NCBI RefSeq assembly: GCF_035083965.1
Contig: NC_089723.1
Coordinates: 5,913,501-5,977,500, forward strand
DNA from: Branchiostoma lanceolatum
Taxonomy: Eukaryota > Chordata > Leptocardii > Amphioxiformes > Branchiostomatidae
Length of the DNA stretch: 64,000 nucleotides
Reading direction: 5' to 3'
The notes under the pieces: generated by a model
Databases searched by the model: none
What the model saw: the letters and a program-made list of their open reading frames with translations, nothing else
Told to the model about the DNA's origin: nothing
Shown here: one piece after another, positions 50,484-61,857 of the stretch
Position numbering within the stretch: position 1 is the first letter of the stretch
Layout of the letters: every line of letters starts with the position of its first letter
Program-made: the position numbers and the translations under genes

Positions 50484-53400
50484 TCATACAGTAGTTTCCA
50501 GTTCTATAACGACTGGTTCGTCGGGAAAATGAGTCGTTTTTAAGAGTTTTTTCTGCTCAGCTTCGATAAATATTACAGGCTGAGTTCTGTCAGTCGTTGA
50601 TCTGCAGAACCCCATGTCTCCCATGATGCAGTGCGCGGTGAGGCGGAAGAGGGCGGAAGTGACGACCATCCCGCCGCACAACAGGAACGACACGTTGTAG
50701 CTTCCGGTGACGTCAAACAGCCAGCCTGTACAAAAATATGAGCAGAAAATCAACATTAACGTACCGACTCCCTACTGAAAACAACATCATAAATATCACT
50801 TTCAAGTTTGCTTCCAAGATCGAACAATAGAATGCTTTAAACTATCAGCGCATGCTTCTCCATCAGAGGAGAATAAGCATAAATCCCAGAATTCCTTGCG
50901 ATACACATTCCACAACTCCTTGCTGAGGGCAACAAAGTTTATCACACAACTAAACAAAACAGTTGTACAGAAGTAACAAAAGCAGACAGTCTCATGGACT
51001 ACTTCAGTCTTCTGACAATTCAAGAAAATTAAAAAAAAATACTGATCAAACTGTACCAGTTGCTGCGCTGTCAAAAGCAACGTGACAAGTCTGTATGCTT
51101 CTTGATCAGTTAGCCATTTTAAATATGTATTGTGGACTGTGTATTGCAAGGAATGCTGGGATGGATGCATATCCTTCCCTGCTGCTACCAGTATGACTTA
51201 CCTACAACAGGGGACCCAATAAGTTGCATGACGCCGTTGAACAGCAGCATGGTCCCCAGAGCCTGCGGGAACTTGGCTATCTCGACAAAATCCGGAATCA
51301 CTGTGACGATGGTTGGCACGAACAGGCCAGAGAATAACCCGAACAACACGCACATCACCAGCATTAACGTGTAGGTCTTCGACAGCGTGAATACCAAACT
51401 AGTTACCCCTAAACACAAAGCAGCTATGACGGCAAGCCAGAGTCGTTTCAACGGAGACGGACGGAAACTCATGATCAGGCCGCTGGACAGACGACCTATG
51501 ACGTCAGTGATGGCGTTGGCCGATAGAAGAAACGCAGCGCTGTACTCTTCGATCCCAATAGACCTTGCGCGCGGAACGATGAAGAAGATCAACGTCGGGA
51601 ATGAGAAGGTGAACAGCATCATGGTACCGATGTGTACCAAGTACGCGGGCACTCTGAATAGGGATTTATCGATGATATTACAACAACACAGTGTTCTGTT
51701 AGTTTTGTCTGTGTGAACGGCTTCGCTGGAATTTTCCTCTTCAGCACGGGTGAGTTTCTTGGCGTCTCCCTTCAACTGAATCGGACGGAAGAATGAAGAG
51801 AAGACGCACGCCTGCAGTTCCAGCCCCGCGATGATGATGAGGGATCCCCGCATCCCGTACTCGTCGATAAGAAGCTGGAAGAGGGTAAAGGGAGCATGTA
51901 CACGTAGTTTTCCCATTTATGCAAATGAGCAAATGCGTAGAAGCAGTCATGCATATATCACCACACATGCTAACGTACTTCTCAACCACAGCTATCAACC
52001 GTCTCTTTTTATACACATCTTGTACACTCTTCATTACTCTAATTCATCCTACCTGATTCTGTATCACTCCTATACACCCTTCTGCACTTGTATTCATTAT
52101 CCTAACTGATTCTGCATCACCCTAGTACACCCCGACCAATCGATCACATTGAAACTCAGATTCGAATCAGCCATTTCCCGACAAATTCCTTTCTAAGTTG
52201 CGGTAACGACTACATCTGACAAAATAAACTCGCCAGTGAGATGCTGGAAGGTGTCAGCTTTCCAGAGATGTTTTCAGATTGGCAATTTTGGCACTTTGGA
52301 AGTAATAGAAAGTGACCGCGATTTAACGTTTACAAAAATAGTTTCTACTACTTTTCTTCAAACGTTAAATCGCGGTCACTTTCTATTACTTCCAAAGTGC
52401 TAAAATCTGAAAACATCTCTGCAAAGCTGACACCTTCCAGCATCTCACTGGCGAGTTTAGTTTGTCGGATTTAGTCGTTAACGCAACTTAGAAGGAATTT
52501 GTCGGGAAATGGCTGATACGAATCTGAGTTTCAATGCGATCGATTGGTCGGGGTGTAGTACACCCTAAAAAAGTACATGCTCCCCTTACCTGGAAAAGAG
52601 GCGGGAGGGCGAAGGAGCCGATGCAGGTCCCCATCAGGGCAAGACTGTTGGCGAGCCCGCGCCGTCTGTCGAAGTACCGACTAACTATGGACGTGGAGGC
52701 CACGTGTGTCAAAGACACGCCCACTCCTGAGAGAGTGAAAGGTCACAGATTGCAATAGGTGCTGACAATGATTCTGATCGCGGTTTACACTGCGCATGCG
52801 TAGCGAGATGCATTGTGGGTGATATGTCAAAGGTGAAGGCCCCCAACTTGTAAACAGTTCTTGTTCAGATACGCTTGTTTTGTTTATGTCTCAGGGCTCT
52901 ACAACTTTAAAATATCACACACAATACATCTCGTAGCGCATGCGCAGTTTAATCCGTGAACAAGCTTATACACAAACGTACGGATTATTAATGATTCTTT
53001 TCACCGGTGGGCAGATATCATCAAAACTAACAATTACAAAAAAATGGTACTAGCATAAGAGATGCCAAAAATCAATATTTGAAATTGGGAAATGGGGACG
53101 CCTATGAAATAAGAAAAGCAGTCACGATAGTCACAACTGATGGTGAACAGTCTGCCCCACCTGCTACAAGTCCAAGTGTGACGTAGACATGGTAGATCTC
53201 TGTGGCGAAGCTGCTCAGGAAATACCCGATGCACACAAAGACTCCTCCCGTCATAGCAACCGGACGGCTTCCGAATTTCCTGATCAGCGCCCCTGACACT
53301 GGACCTGTAGGCATGAAAAAATAAGTACTGTAGATCACTGAGAAGACAGTCAAGTTAAAGTGTTTGTTGATACTCATCCATCATACGAAAGTTGGTTGTT

Positions 53401-54405
53401 AAATAAAGCCCCTGTCATACATACGAGTCTCCGAGCTCTAAAATGACATTTTTGGCAGTAAGACGCCCGGCTTTCTCGCGCGACTTGCAGGGATTGGCCG
53501 ATGTTCGCAGGTCACCGAGCCCTGTTTGATAGACTTTCAGGCGACTATTACGCGTGACACTGTCGGCTTTAAAATTGGGCGATCTTTATAATATATACGA
53601 CCGAAGCTCGTCGACTGTGTAATGCTTAGGTCGCAGTTCACGGGCTGTTTTTGTGCACTTTTGGGCGTTACTCCTACGTGGCCCCGTAGGGCACCCTGCG
53701 GCTACCGGGATATTTTGGGGCCGAGCCGGGGCCCTGGAAGTTTTTGACACGTACTTAAAATCAACGCGGGGCCCGTCAACAAATAGGCGCCGTGAGCTAA
53801 TCGTGAGAACACCGAGAGGTACGCTTCCGGGGTCCGGCAGTCCACCGGGACAAATTTGTGTCTTGGGGGTCCGGCCGGGACTGCATCCCATGCGGGCACC
53901 GGCGCAAATGTGACCGAAGCATGACGGGGGCTTTACTGATGTCACTTTACGATTTCAGACAGTACAGGCAATGCTTGGTTCACATTTCCAATCCGGGGCT
54001 CTACCGGGCAGTCTTTGGGACCGTAAAGTATGATATTAAAGAACAAGACGTACCAAAATTATCTTAGAGCATAGCTTGTGCATATCTATTGATAGACACT
54101 TTGATTTGTCGTTTCCGCAAATGTGACCCAAGAATAAGCAAAAAGTAACACTCACCACAAGCAAATGAGCAGCCCATGAGCGTTGACACCACCCATGATG
54201 TCGTCCCGGCGTTCGTGTCGAACGTCTCCATCATAGGGACGAAGAAGACGCCTAGCGACCGGACTGTGCCGTACATGAAGCCCAGGTTGCACAGGGCGGC
54301 TAACACCACCACCCAGCCCCATCCGCCGTCAGGGGGGCGGTCGTATTCACGGCCTTCATTCTTCGCACAGTCCTTCAGGTGACCTTTCACCTTCTCTAGT
54401 AGCAT
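50484..54405 (-). CDS. SLC16/monocarboxylate-transporter-like membrane protein (481 aa, 5 coding exons)
   Basis: Exons in transcript order are 54405-54156, 53304-53161, 52726-52590, 51874-51202 and 50725-50484. They total 1446 bp with matching phases (1,1,0,1). The N-terminal signature RPPDGGWGWVVVLAAL begins helix 1, followed by SLGVFFVPMMETFD, TSWVVSTLMGCSFACG, PVSGALIRKFGSRPVAM and ASTSIVSRYFDRRRGLANS, the canonical SLC16 N-half. A hydrophilic central loop (KKLTRAEEENSSEAVHTDK) separates the two six-helix halves; the second half includes VPRARSIGIEEYSAAFLLS and ends LFDVTGSYNVSF. Family members carry small monocarboxylates or related solutes with protons across membranes; the substrate cannot be told here. 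The acceptor (TTGCAG) 7 bp before the ATG shows at least one upstream non-coding exon. Introns hold a 430-bp palindrome and two MITEs. It is oriented opposite to, and about 15 kb from, the damaged paralogue. Confidence 0.9.
52126..52557. mobile_element. Long palindromic element, ~205-bp inverted arms
   Basis: From TACACCCCGACCAATCGAT to its inverse at 52557 the two arms match almost throughout (blocks TTTCCCGACAAATTCC, CACTTTGGAAGTAATAGAAA, CGTTAAATCGCGGTCAC) around a loop of roughly 25-35 bp. Possible flanks TCACCCTAG and ACACCCTAA match at 7 of 9 if the right end is taken two bases further out. It is in an SLC16-like intron. Confidence 0.85.
53403..53936. mobile_element. GC-rich MITE with AAAGCCCCTGTCAT ends
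   Basis: AAAGCCCCTGTCAT at the left and ATGACGGGGGCTTTA at the right are inverted. The right 300 bp is the reversed copy of the dispersed repeat at 15958-16250 and 48935-49215, giving those fragments a parent. It is in the first coding intron of the second SLC16-like gene. Confidence 0.7.
53968..54130. mobile_element. MITE relative of 59541-59750
   Basis: TTCACATTTCCAATCCGGGG and the GTATGATATTAAAGAACAA interior match the family; the right end GCAAATGTGACC pairs with the left. Confidence 0.6.
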
Positions 54406-54870
54406 TGACTGCCTGCAATGAAATAATAGGTATTGTTACCTTTAGGAAAAATGAAGGTATTGTTTTTGGAGTATCTGTCTGTGTTTGTGTGCAAAGTTTG
54501 TGCGTCTGTCATTCCTAGCAGTCCTTCAGGTGACCTTACACCTTCTCTAGTAGCACCGACTGCCTGGAACAATGTTATAGATACGACCTGTTACCTTCAT
54601 GAAAAATTGAGGTACTGTTTTTGGTGTGTCTGCCTGTATTTGTCTATTTGTGCGTCTATCCTAACACAGTCCTTCAGGTGATCTTTCACCTTCTCTAGTA
54701 GCATCGATTGCCTCGAACAATGATATGGTAGGAATTGTTACCGTTAGGAAAAATGAAGGTATTGTTTTTGGCGTATCTGTATGTGAGTGTGTTGCGTGTG
54801 TCATTGCTCGCACAGTCCTTCAGGTGACCTTTCACCTCCAGTACCATCGACTGCCTGCAACAATGATTTA
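54361..54870 (-). repeat. Four tandem ~148-bp repeats containing the SLC16-like start-codon exon edge
   Basis: CAGTCCTTCAGGTGACC followed by TTCTCTAGTAGCAT recurs at 54368, 54518, 54667 and 54813 (spacings 150, 149, 146). The first copy is the coding exon (splice acceptor, ATG and first ~15 codons). The start codon is altered in the second copy and kept in the third. Between the units lies GGTATTGTTTTTGG-type sequence. Confidence 0.85.
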
Positions 54871-54871
54871 T

Positions 54872-55708
54872 GTGGAAATGTTTATTGACACAACAAAAGT
54901 ACAGCGACGTTCGTAAGGTCTACTACATCTATACATGCAGTCAAGTGGGTACATGTATATATAATTTCACATTTATATTTCCTGGTAGTGACGTCGGAAG
55001 CACTTGAAAAGCTATGCAACAGTGACTCAGCCGTTCTGCCAGACCAGTTCTAACCGCCTGCGGCCGTCTGGTATGTTGGGTTCAACTCGAGGTCGGCTCA
55101 TGGGGGAAACAAACGTTTACCAGATGACGCTGTATAACTCTCTATAGCTATTGTAGACATCATTGTTTCGCAAAGGCTATTGTCCTATCACCTGATCCAA
55201 GGACACTTGTACGTGACAACTTGTTTGGCTGTACATAAAGACCTTTCGCACATTGTAGGGCAGCATACCATGCATGGTAAAGATTAACTAAAAGTTAAAC
55301 ATCACTGTACTGGTGATGTCGAGCAGCTCTGGCGGTCTCATACCATGCATAAATCAAGGACAGGTTAACATGCGTTCACCCATGGGGTCTACCATAATTC
55401 AGCCACATGTTCTAACTGTTAAAATGCTTGCTGAAATCAGTTCCTTATGCAAAGGACACAACTTTTTGTGGTAGCATTTCATTATCTACAACTAGCTGTA
55501 TTAAGAAGCAAGAAGGAATTTAACCTGTACATAACAGTATCAATTTAGTCGTTAGATGTAGTAGAATATCACGTTTTTAACATAACTGTAATTGTTCCAC
55601 TGCTTTATCACCATGACCTGTATTTAGCTTGTAAGAGCAGAAACTTACATTAATCTAAGGTCTTTCATTCATTATCATGTAATTTGTTACCTAGCTTGGT
55701 GGTCATTA
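54872..55708. other. Upstream intron/flank of the second SLC16-like gene, no gene seen
   Basis: Apart from duplicated short motifs (TACCATGCAT twice near 55270 and 55345) I see no feature. Confidence 0.45.
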
Positions 55709-56014
55709 AGTTAAAATCCTCCCACACCATTATTGATGTATAGGGCAGTGCCCATCTCCGTTTCATAGCCCTGGGCCACACTGTTGTGCAATCACTGTAG
55801 CAGGGGGCTAGTCCACTGGCAGTGAAGTGTGTTTAACTTCCATACTGTTTCACAAATATGTACCATTTTTATAAAGTCTTTGGTATGACTCAATGCGCCT
55901 CTTGTCCAGAGATGCCTTACCTGGGGCTTGAACCCGGGCCATCTGGTCCAAGTAATTGGAACCAGATGTGGTGAGAGACAAAGGCGCAGGCCACTACACC
56001 ACCGGGACACCCCT
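55709..56014 (-). mobile_element. tRNA-derived SINE, copy 3
   Basis: Same family as 35976-36290. Flanks TAGCTTGGTGGTCATTA (55692-55708) and TAGCTTGGTTGTCATTA (56015-56031) form a 17-bp target duplication with one mismatch. Confidence 0.9.
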
Positions 56015-56214
56015 TAGCTTGGTTGTCATTATGAATGCGCAATTGCCTCTTATCATCAGGCTTTCTGTATCTGTATCTATCTAGCCGGTACAACCGCCAT
56101 CAGGCGTAACACACCAGCTTAATGCCATACCCACCACACTAGACGATATTCTGAATTCTACTGGAAAAGCCACATGTCACGCTATCAAAGTTTGGACCCT
56201 CTCTATGGCTATGT

Positions 56215-56330
56215 GTCTCAGGGTATAACTCAGGGGAACTGTTGTAAAATTTCCTTGGGGGCATGTTGGCCCTAGAGCCGAGGAGCTAACTTGTGTAGGC
56301 CCTGGAAACAGTCTGGCATTCAGGCCACCC
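56215..56330 (-). mobile_element. Fragment of the CCTGGAAACAGTCTG foldback family
   Basis: TTCCTTGGGGGCATGTTGGC and CCCTGGAAACAGTCTGGCAT match 47803-47951. Confidence 0.6.
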
Positions 56331-56339
56331 TTATCATCA

Positions 56340-56933
56340 TTACAGACGAGGAAATAATTCACACATCAACTAGTTCTGGGAGTGAAAAATACTAAAACAC
56401 GTCATGTTTATAATAGGATAGACAGGTTGGACGCGCAACTTCACAAATGAGGAAGTAAACGAAATATACGAGCAAGTTGCGTCACGTCAACGGTTAGTGC
56501 AGTGCGTGTTGCAACTCACTCCTGATTTCGACATCGCAAAATGAAAATTATTCAAACTGCTAGTGACGAAGTTCCATATAGGAGAGGCAACGACAAGAGT
56601 GTCCAACAGAAATTGAGCCTTGAAGTCTAGACTTTACGGACAAAATAATGCTGTACTATAGGTCAATAACCCTTGGCCTACCAGTAGTGTTTTAAGATAA
56701 CATTATTGACGTACATCAAAGTTTACTTACGGGTGGTGGCATAAAAAAGCTACCACCATGTAGGCATGCAAGTCTAGCCTTCTTAACAGTGCATATATTT
56801 TCCATGAATGCAGACTGCATACACTTATGACCTAAATAAAAAAAATCTAACCATTTCGAGGTCTCAAGAAGACCTTAGTTACCCCCATACCAAGTGTCAA
56901 GACAATCCATTCATGTATTCTTAATTTTATAAA

Positions 56934-56934
<1 letters not shown>
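56340..56934. other. Non-coding stretch
   Basis: No gene seen. The end (GTCAAGACAATCCATTCATG) belongs to a dispersed repeat that also holds the CA microsatellite. Confidence 0.4.
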
Positions 56935-56988
<54 letters not shown>

Positions 56989-57020
56989 ACACACACACAC
57001 ACAGACAGACAGACAGACAC
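56935..57020. repeat. (CA)n and (CAGA)n microsatellite
   Basis: Pure CA dinucleotides followed by CAGACAGACAGACA. Confidence 0.95.
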
Positions 57021-57067
57021 ACGAACGCTGACAAAAACCTAACCATTTAGGCGAAGGTAATAAATAC

Positions 57068-57446
57068 TTAGCCCATGGCTACTTCCCCTCAGCCAATGGG
57101 AAGCCCCCATTTTCTGTGGTTATATCCACATAGTGTGGGATATCAGAAAAGTGTGAGTGATATCTGTGGGTGATATAGAAAAACTGTGGGTAATATAGAA
57201 AAACTGTGGGTGATATAACCATGTGACCTATTCTGACCAATCCCTGCTCTGATTTCTAATTGCCCGGGGATTTGGGACTCTCCCCATATGTTTTACAGAC
57301 CTGGTCTGTGCTAGCCTTGCAGCTGTTACTTGTTTTTCAGCATGTCCAGCAAAAAGAGAGATTTCTGGACTTTCAGGACAAAATAAAGTAACATTTAGTA
57401 GAGCTGCTGAACTAGGGAAGCTTCGGGGAAGTATGCCATGGGCTAA
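57068..57446. mobile_element. MITE with TTAGCCCATGGCTACTTCCC ends
   Basis: TTAGCCCATGG-TACTTCCCC at the left is inverted at the right (GGGGAAGTATGCCATGGGCTAA). The interior has a short tandem repeat (GTGGGTGATATAGAAAAACT). Confidence 0.65.
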
Positions 57447-57448
57447 AT

Positions 57449-57614
57449 TAGATAGCTGATGGTATTGGCCTCGATATCTGGATATAACAGCAGTCCCGCC
57501 ACCTTGGGGTTTCTAGTCTCCACTCGGGCTTCGCCCTCGGGGAGACTAGAAACCCCTCGGTGGGCGGGACTGCTGTTATATCCAGATATCTTGGCCACTC
57601 CAATCAGCTATCTA
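57449..57614. mobile_element. Palindromic element (TAGATAGCTGAT...ATCAGCTATCTA)
   Basis: Arms of about 75 bp pair (ATATCTGGATATAACAGCAG, TCCCGCC, GGGGTTTCTAGTCTCC) around a short loop (GGGCTTCGCCC). It directly follows the MITE at 57068-57446. Confidence 0.8.
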
Positions 57615-57619
57615 TTACA

Positions 57620-58340
57620 TGTTTGATAAACTTCCGGATCCAAAACACAGCTCAGACTACACAAACCAACACTGTATTACTGTTTCTAACATTCAACCTT
57701 CTCGAAGTTGAAGGCATTCTACAGATAGTATAGAGTGCTATTCTATATATTCGGAAACGATGGACAGAAAATCAAACCAAAACAACGCTAGCTTCTTCAT
57801 TTCAAGCGTTGTGATGTGATTTGATACTTTGCGATTGCGCAACCCCCGCAGAGCGTTTTGTAGTATAGCATATGCATACGGCACTACCACTGAAACCGTC
57901 TCATACTTACAGCGTACGTACGTATACGTATCGTTATGGTGCTCATATGAAAATATCATCTTTCTTGGCCATTTACCTGGTTTGCTTGTCAATGTAAGTC
58001 AACAGTATTAGCCCAGAAGAGATTTTACACTAAGCAGACATGCCTATTATACTTTGAATATTGCACAATCCCACAGTCACAGGACTACACTGTAACCGTC
58101 CGACCAATATTCACAGCGTACGTACACGTATCGTTATGATGCTCATACGAAACAATATCATAACCCCCGTTCACTTGAATAACTGTTTTGCAAGGTTAGC
58201 TCTCTGTAATACGTCCGGAAGCAAGGAAAGACCTTGCAGGCTTGCAGCAGACGACATGACAAGTATGTATGAACAAAAGAAAGCACCCACGAAGCTTACC
58301 TTCTCATCGCATTCACAGTCGTGTGAGGGATCCTGAAATC
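57620..58340 (-). promoter_or_regulatory. Possible promoter and 5' UTR exon upstream of the second SLC16-like gene
   Basis: On the minus strand a good donor lies at about 58299 (GCGATGAGAAG then GTAAGC), compatible with a non-coding first exon spliced to the acceptor at 54413. The region also holds a duplicated block (AGCGTACGTACG...CGTATCGTTATGGTGCTCAT near 57909 and 58117). There is no transcript evidence. Confidence 0.3.
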
Positions 58341-58747
58341 AGTGAACAGTTGTGTCGGTTCGCTGTTGTCTCTACGTACCGGTAGATATCACAAAACCCT
58401 CCCCTAGTACGTACGGTCAACTCCGTACAACGTCCTCGTAGCTGGTACGACATGTAGGTAACGGTTTGATAACCTTTCCATGACACAGCATGTCAGCTGT
58501 TTTCGCTGGACTATACCACTTGTACGGAGGGGTCGCGTACAATACGAAAGGACTGACATATGAGAATCAAGATTGATTATTATACAAATAAGGTCCTTTT
58601 ATGGTCCATAAATGTACTGAAAGGTTGAGGGGATTGATAATTTAAAGGAAGTAATCCTACTACGATTTTTAGTTCTTTATTTAGATGACAATGGACTATT
58701 CCGGTATTGCATCATAGCCACAAGAGCGGTGTTTCCACGTGATGACC

Positions 58748-58973
58748 TACTTTCCAAGCTGAGGTTCGGCTCTAGCTGGTTTTTGAGGTGGTTTTAGGCG
58801 TTTTTGTCGGGCTTTCTGTTTCGCCCCGTTTTATTTATGTCGCCAATTCATTGTCATCAAGGATCATCAAGCCATTGGCGACATAAAGAAAACGGGACAA
58901 AATAGAAAGCCCGACAAAAACGCCTAAAATCACGTTGAAAAACAGTCGTAGCCGAGCCCCTGCTTGGAGTGTA
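58748..58973. mobile_element. Palindromic MITE, CTCCAAGCAGAGG group
   Basis: Ends TACTTTCCAAGCTGAGG and CCTGCTTGGAGTGTA; arms carry AGCTGGTTTTTGAGGTG and GGCGTTTTTGTCGGGC as in 4010-4208. The inner hairpin (GTCGCCAAT...ATTGGCGAC) is specific to this copy. Confidence 0.8.
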
Positions 58974-59111
58974 CACGTGCATGAACTACTTACTTTCCAC
59001 ATTCTCACATGGCAAGGGTGAACTATTAATGGTAAGACCAAGAACTGTATTTAAAAAGGGGAAATGTGTCTCGGGAATTTTTGTTTTGGTTCAATAAGTT
59101 GCGCCAAAAAT

Positions 59112-59200
59112 AATTACTCAAGCAACTGGAAAAAAATTGAAACAGTCAGACGTTTCAGACAGCATCCGCTGTCTTTCATAAGTTGGTTTCGTGTTCTAAC
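59112..59200. mobile_element. Retroelement terminal fragment
   Basis: TTACTCAAGCAACTGG, CAGTCAGACGTTTCAGACAG and CATCCGCTGTCTTTC match 6965-7060 and part of 43172. Probably Penelope-like, with low certainty. Confidence 0.35.
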
Positions 59201-59540
59201 AGGGGTGGCTCTTTGACAGTACTCGCTATGTTCTAGACACCTGTTCAGCAGTCTGAAGAAAAAAATAAACGGCATACAAAGGGAGTCAAAAAGTGTACAC
59301 CCAACATTATTGCACTGTTGACAGAGGGCGCTATGTAATTAATGGAACAAAGAAATGGCTAGTTGACGCAGTACATAGCCTGTGTTTACACAAGCTCGCG
59401 CTGGCTGGGGTTAATGACCTGGGGAACAGTTTGAAGCGAACGTTGCGTAGTGCACTCAAAGAAAGCAAACATCTGCGAGGCCAGTACGATTTTTTTCTGC
59501 GTACTATGCATCATCAGTGAATGACGCAATGTCCTTTTAC

Positions 59541-59750
59541 TAATGCTACGGTCACATTTCCAATCCGGGGCCCGGTCGGGCAGTTTGGGCGAACGAAAAT
59601 ATGATATAAAAGACAACAAAACACACAGACATAAAAAAAATATCAATCATGACCGTAATTTGTGTATATTTCTTGACATACACTTTAATTTTCCCGCAAA
59701 CAGCCCGGTCGGGCCCCGGTTTGGAAATATGACCGTAGCATTAGTAGTAG
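59541..59750. mobile_element. MITE with TAATGCTACGGTCACATTTC ends
   Basis: The left end is inverted at the right (GGAAATATGACCGTAGCATTA). Inner CCCGGTCGGGC pairs too. Relatives are at 38213-38385 and 53968-54130. Confidence 0.8.
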
Positions 59751-59759
59751 ATGTAGACT

Positions 59760-60715
59760 GAGACAGCAAGATGGCTTTCTCTAGTTTAATCCACAGGGTT
59801 AATAGCAGAGGATCTTGTAATGACGGTTTTCAAGGCTCAGCCGGGGAACAATGAGATGGAACTTAGATCTAGCATTACTTAATTACCGCGACCTAATTAA
59901 TATTCATGATCACTAGATCTAGAGCTCAACTATTGGCTAAAGGGGGTGTTGCGGCGTCTTTCTTACTAATATAACAAATTTCTGCTTTTTACAGGTTTGC
60001 GTAGCAAACCCTTTGTTGGGTCCGTTGGCATGTGAGGTGGGCGCCATCTTGAATTGTGACGTCACGGGGTCGCCATACCATTTTATTTTATTGCGAGGGG
60101 TGTTTTGGGGGGTCGCTACCGTTCTCTCTAATCTTAACAAATCGGCACACAACTATCACACATTCAACTCAAAAATAAGAATAAAAATTCAATACCAATT
60201 CATATTTATAAAAAGATCCCGCAATCGCTAAACTGACATAGCACACCTGAAGTATATGTAGCACAAATACTTAACTCTAGTAATAGTATAAACTTCAACT
60301 TTCTGCTTTTATAAACTTTTTTAGAATAGACATAAAAAACCTATGTTGCTCCACACAGATTTTCAACGTAGTGTGGCATATCAACTTATTTTAGTTGTAT
60401 CACATGACGACCGTTGGCTATGGTGAGATGTAGGGTTAGTGACCGTATATCGGCTAGCAGAGCTTGGGTTTACAGCGGAGATTGGGGCGGGGTCGGTCTT
60501 CGGGGGGCAGCGGGAGGTTGGGCCGGGAAAGCTTGGGAGCTCGTGCGGTGCTCGGTGGCGCGTCGATTACGGTGTCTGGACTCCCAGGGTACCGTATATA
60601 TAGCATATCCCTGGATGCGAATGTGAAATTAGAAATTAGAATTTACTTTCCCTCTAAAATCTTTTTATACAACTCATATGACCTCTGTAGTCTACAAAGT
60701 AACGTTTCTGATTAA
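59760..60715. other. Intergenic, no gene seen
   Basis: A small hairpin GGTTTGCGTAGCAAACC is at 59995. The GC-rich stretch 60414-60600 has an open frame but no splice context or recognisable protein. Confidence 0.4.
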
Positions 60716-60716
60716 A

Positions 60717-60868
60717 TACAGTCAAACCTGTTCAAGTGACAACCTCTACATAAGGACCACCTAGCCACTAATAATCCTGTCTATAGAGACCACCTGCCGG
60801 TCTATATAGACCAGATTTTATGGTTCTCGGAGTGCATGGTCTTTGTTGGGCAGTTTCAAGTGACTGTA
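60717..60868. mobile_element. TA-flanked MITE (CAGTCAAACCTG family)
   Basis: TACAGTCAAACCTGTTCAAG at the left and TTTCAAGTGACTGTA at the right. Same family as 20661-20866 and 45019-45202. Confidence 0.65.
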
Positions 60869-61108
60869 TGTTTCAAGAGGTTTCAGTTTCGGTGTATGTG
60901 ACCTAGTAGTAGTGAAATGTTTCTTCTAATCTTTCTTCTTCGGTTCCTCTTGAACAGTGCGTAGGTGTTTTTTAGTTCCGTATACCCTCCTTTCCGGTTC
61001 ATACTTCATGAATTCGGTAAGTTGTTAAACGGCCTTTAATGGGCATTGTCAAGACAAAATAAAGCCCTTCTGTTTACTACCCACTTGTGATTCAATGGAC
61101 GTGAACTG

Positions 61109-61316
61109 TAGCCTCCTTTTCAGGCCTTCGGTGTTTACTTTTCGGGGGAGCGCTGATTCGCAATTTTCAACTTTAACATCGGGTCCAATGACTTTAGCTG
61201 GGCAATAAGATTTCCCTTACTCAAGTCGCTGGACCAGATAACTTGAAAATTGCGAATCAGCGCTCCCCCGCAAAAGTAAACACCATCGTAGCCTAGAAGA
61301 CCTGAAAAGGAGGCTA
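61109..61316. mobile_element. MITE with TAGCCTCCTTTTCAGG ends
   Basis: The left arm (TAGCCTCCTTTTCAGG, GTGTTTACTTTTCGGGGG, GCGCTGATTCGCAATTTTC) is inverted at the right. Flanking 9-mers CGTGAACTG and CCGAAACTG match at 6 of 9. Confidence 0.8.
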
Positions 61317-61615
61317 CCGAAACTGAGCGTGGGTGTAGAAAGTTTCGGTCACAGTTTCCGTTCCGGTTTCCATGTTCTTAAATAAGACAGTACAGGCGTG
61401 ACCCTGCCCACATTGGTGTATGAAACTCCACAGACAAGGTAGGTGTGTAGCGTCTTAGCCTGGTTTTATATTCTTAAGAAAACGTTCAAGATAAAATGAC
61501 AGCCCTTGTATACTGAATGTACATATTGTAGTTCTTTTGTTGAGTTTTTGACCGAAACCGGGCCCGTTCAAAACCAACAGCTAGTTTTCGGTAGTCATGT
61601 GAAGTAAGGAACGCA

Positions 61616-61764
61616 TAGTATCCAAGCAGAGGTTGTTGGGGGAAATTGTGACCTTCTTAGCATACGCCCCGTTTTTTGTCAGCATTGACAGAAAACCTAG
61701 ACAGAAAACCTAGCATATTATAAGAGGGTCACAATTTCCCCCCACAACCTCTGCTTGGAGAGTA
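61616..61764. mobile_element. Palindromic MITE, CTCCAAGCAGAGG group, 8-bp target duplication
   Basis: TCCAAGCAGAGGTTGTTGGG and GGAAATTGTGACC-type arms pair with the right end AACCTCTGCTTGGAGAGTA. GGAACGCA flanks both ends (61608-61615, 61765-61772); a ninth base differs. Confidence 0.85.
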
Positions 61765-61857
61765 GGAACGCAGTGGTTCAACATTGATATATAAGACAGC
61801 AGTGAGAGCGAATAGAATTCATCGTGTTAGAATCGTAATGTAAATACTATATTTCAG

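Noticed and set aside
60414-60715. A small GC-rich coding gene
   Set aside because: There are two overlapping frames of ~70-80 codons without family resemblance, start context or splice partners.
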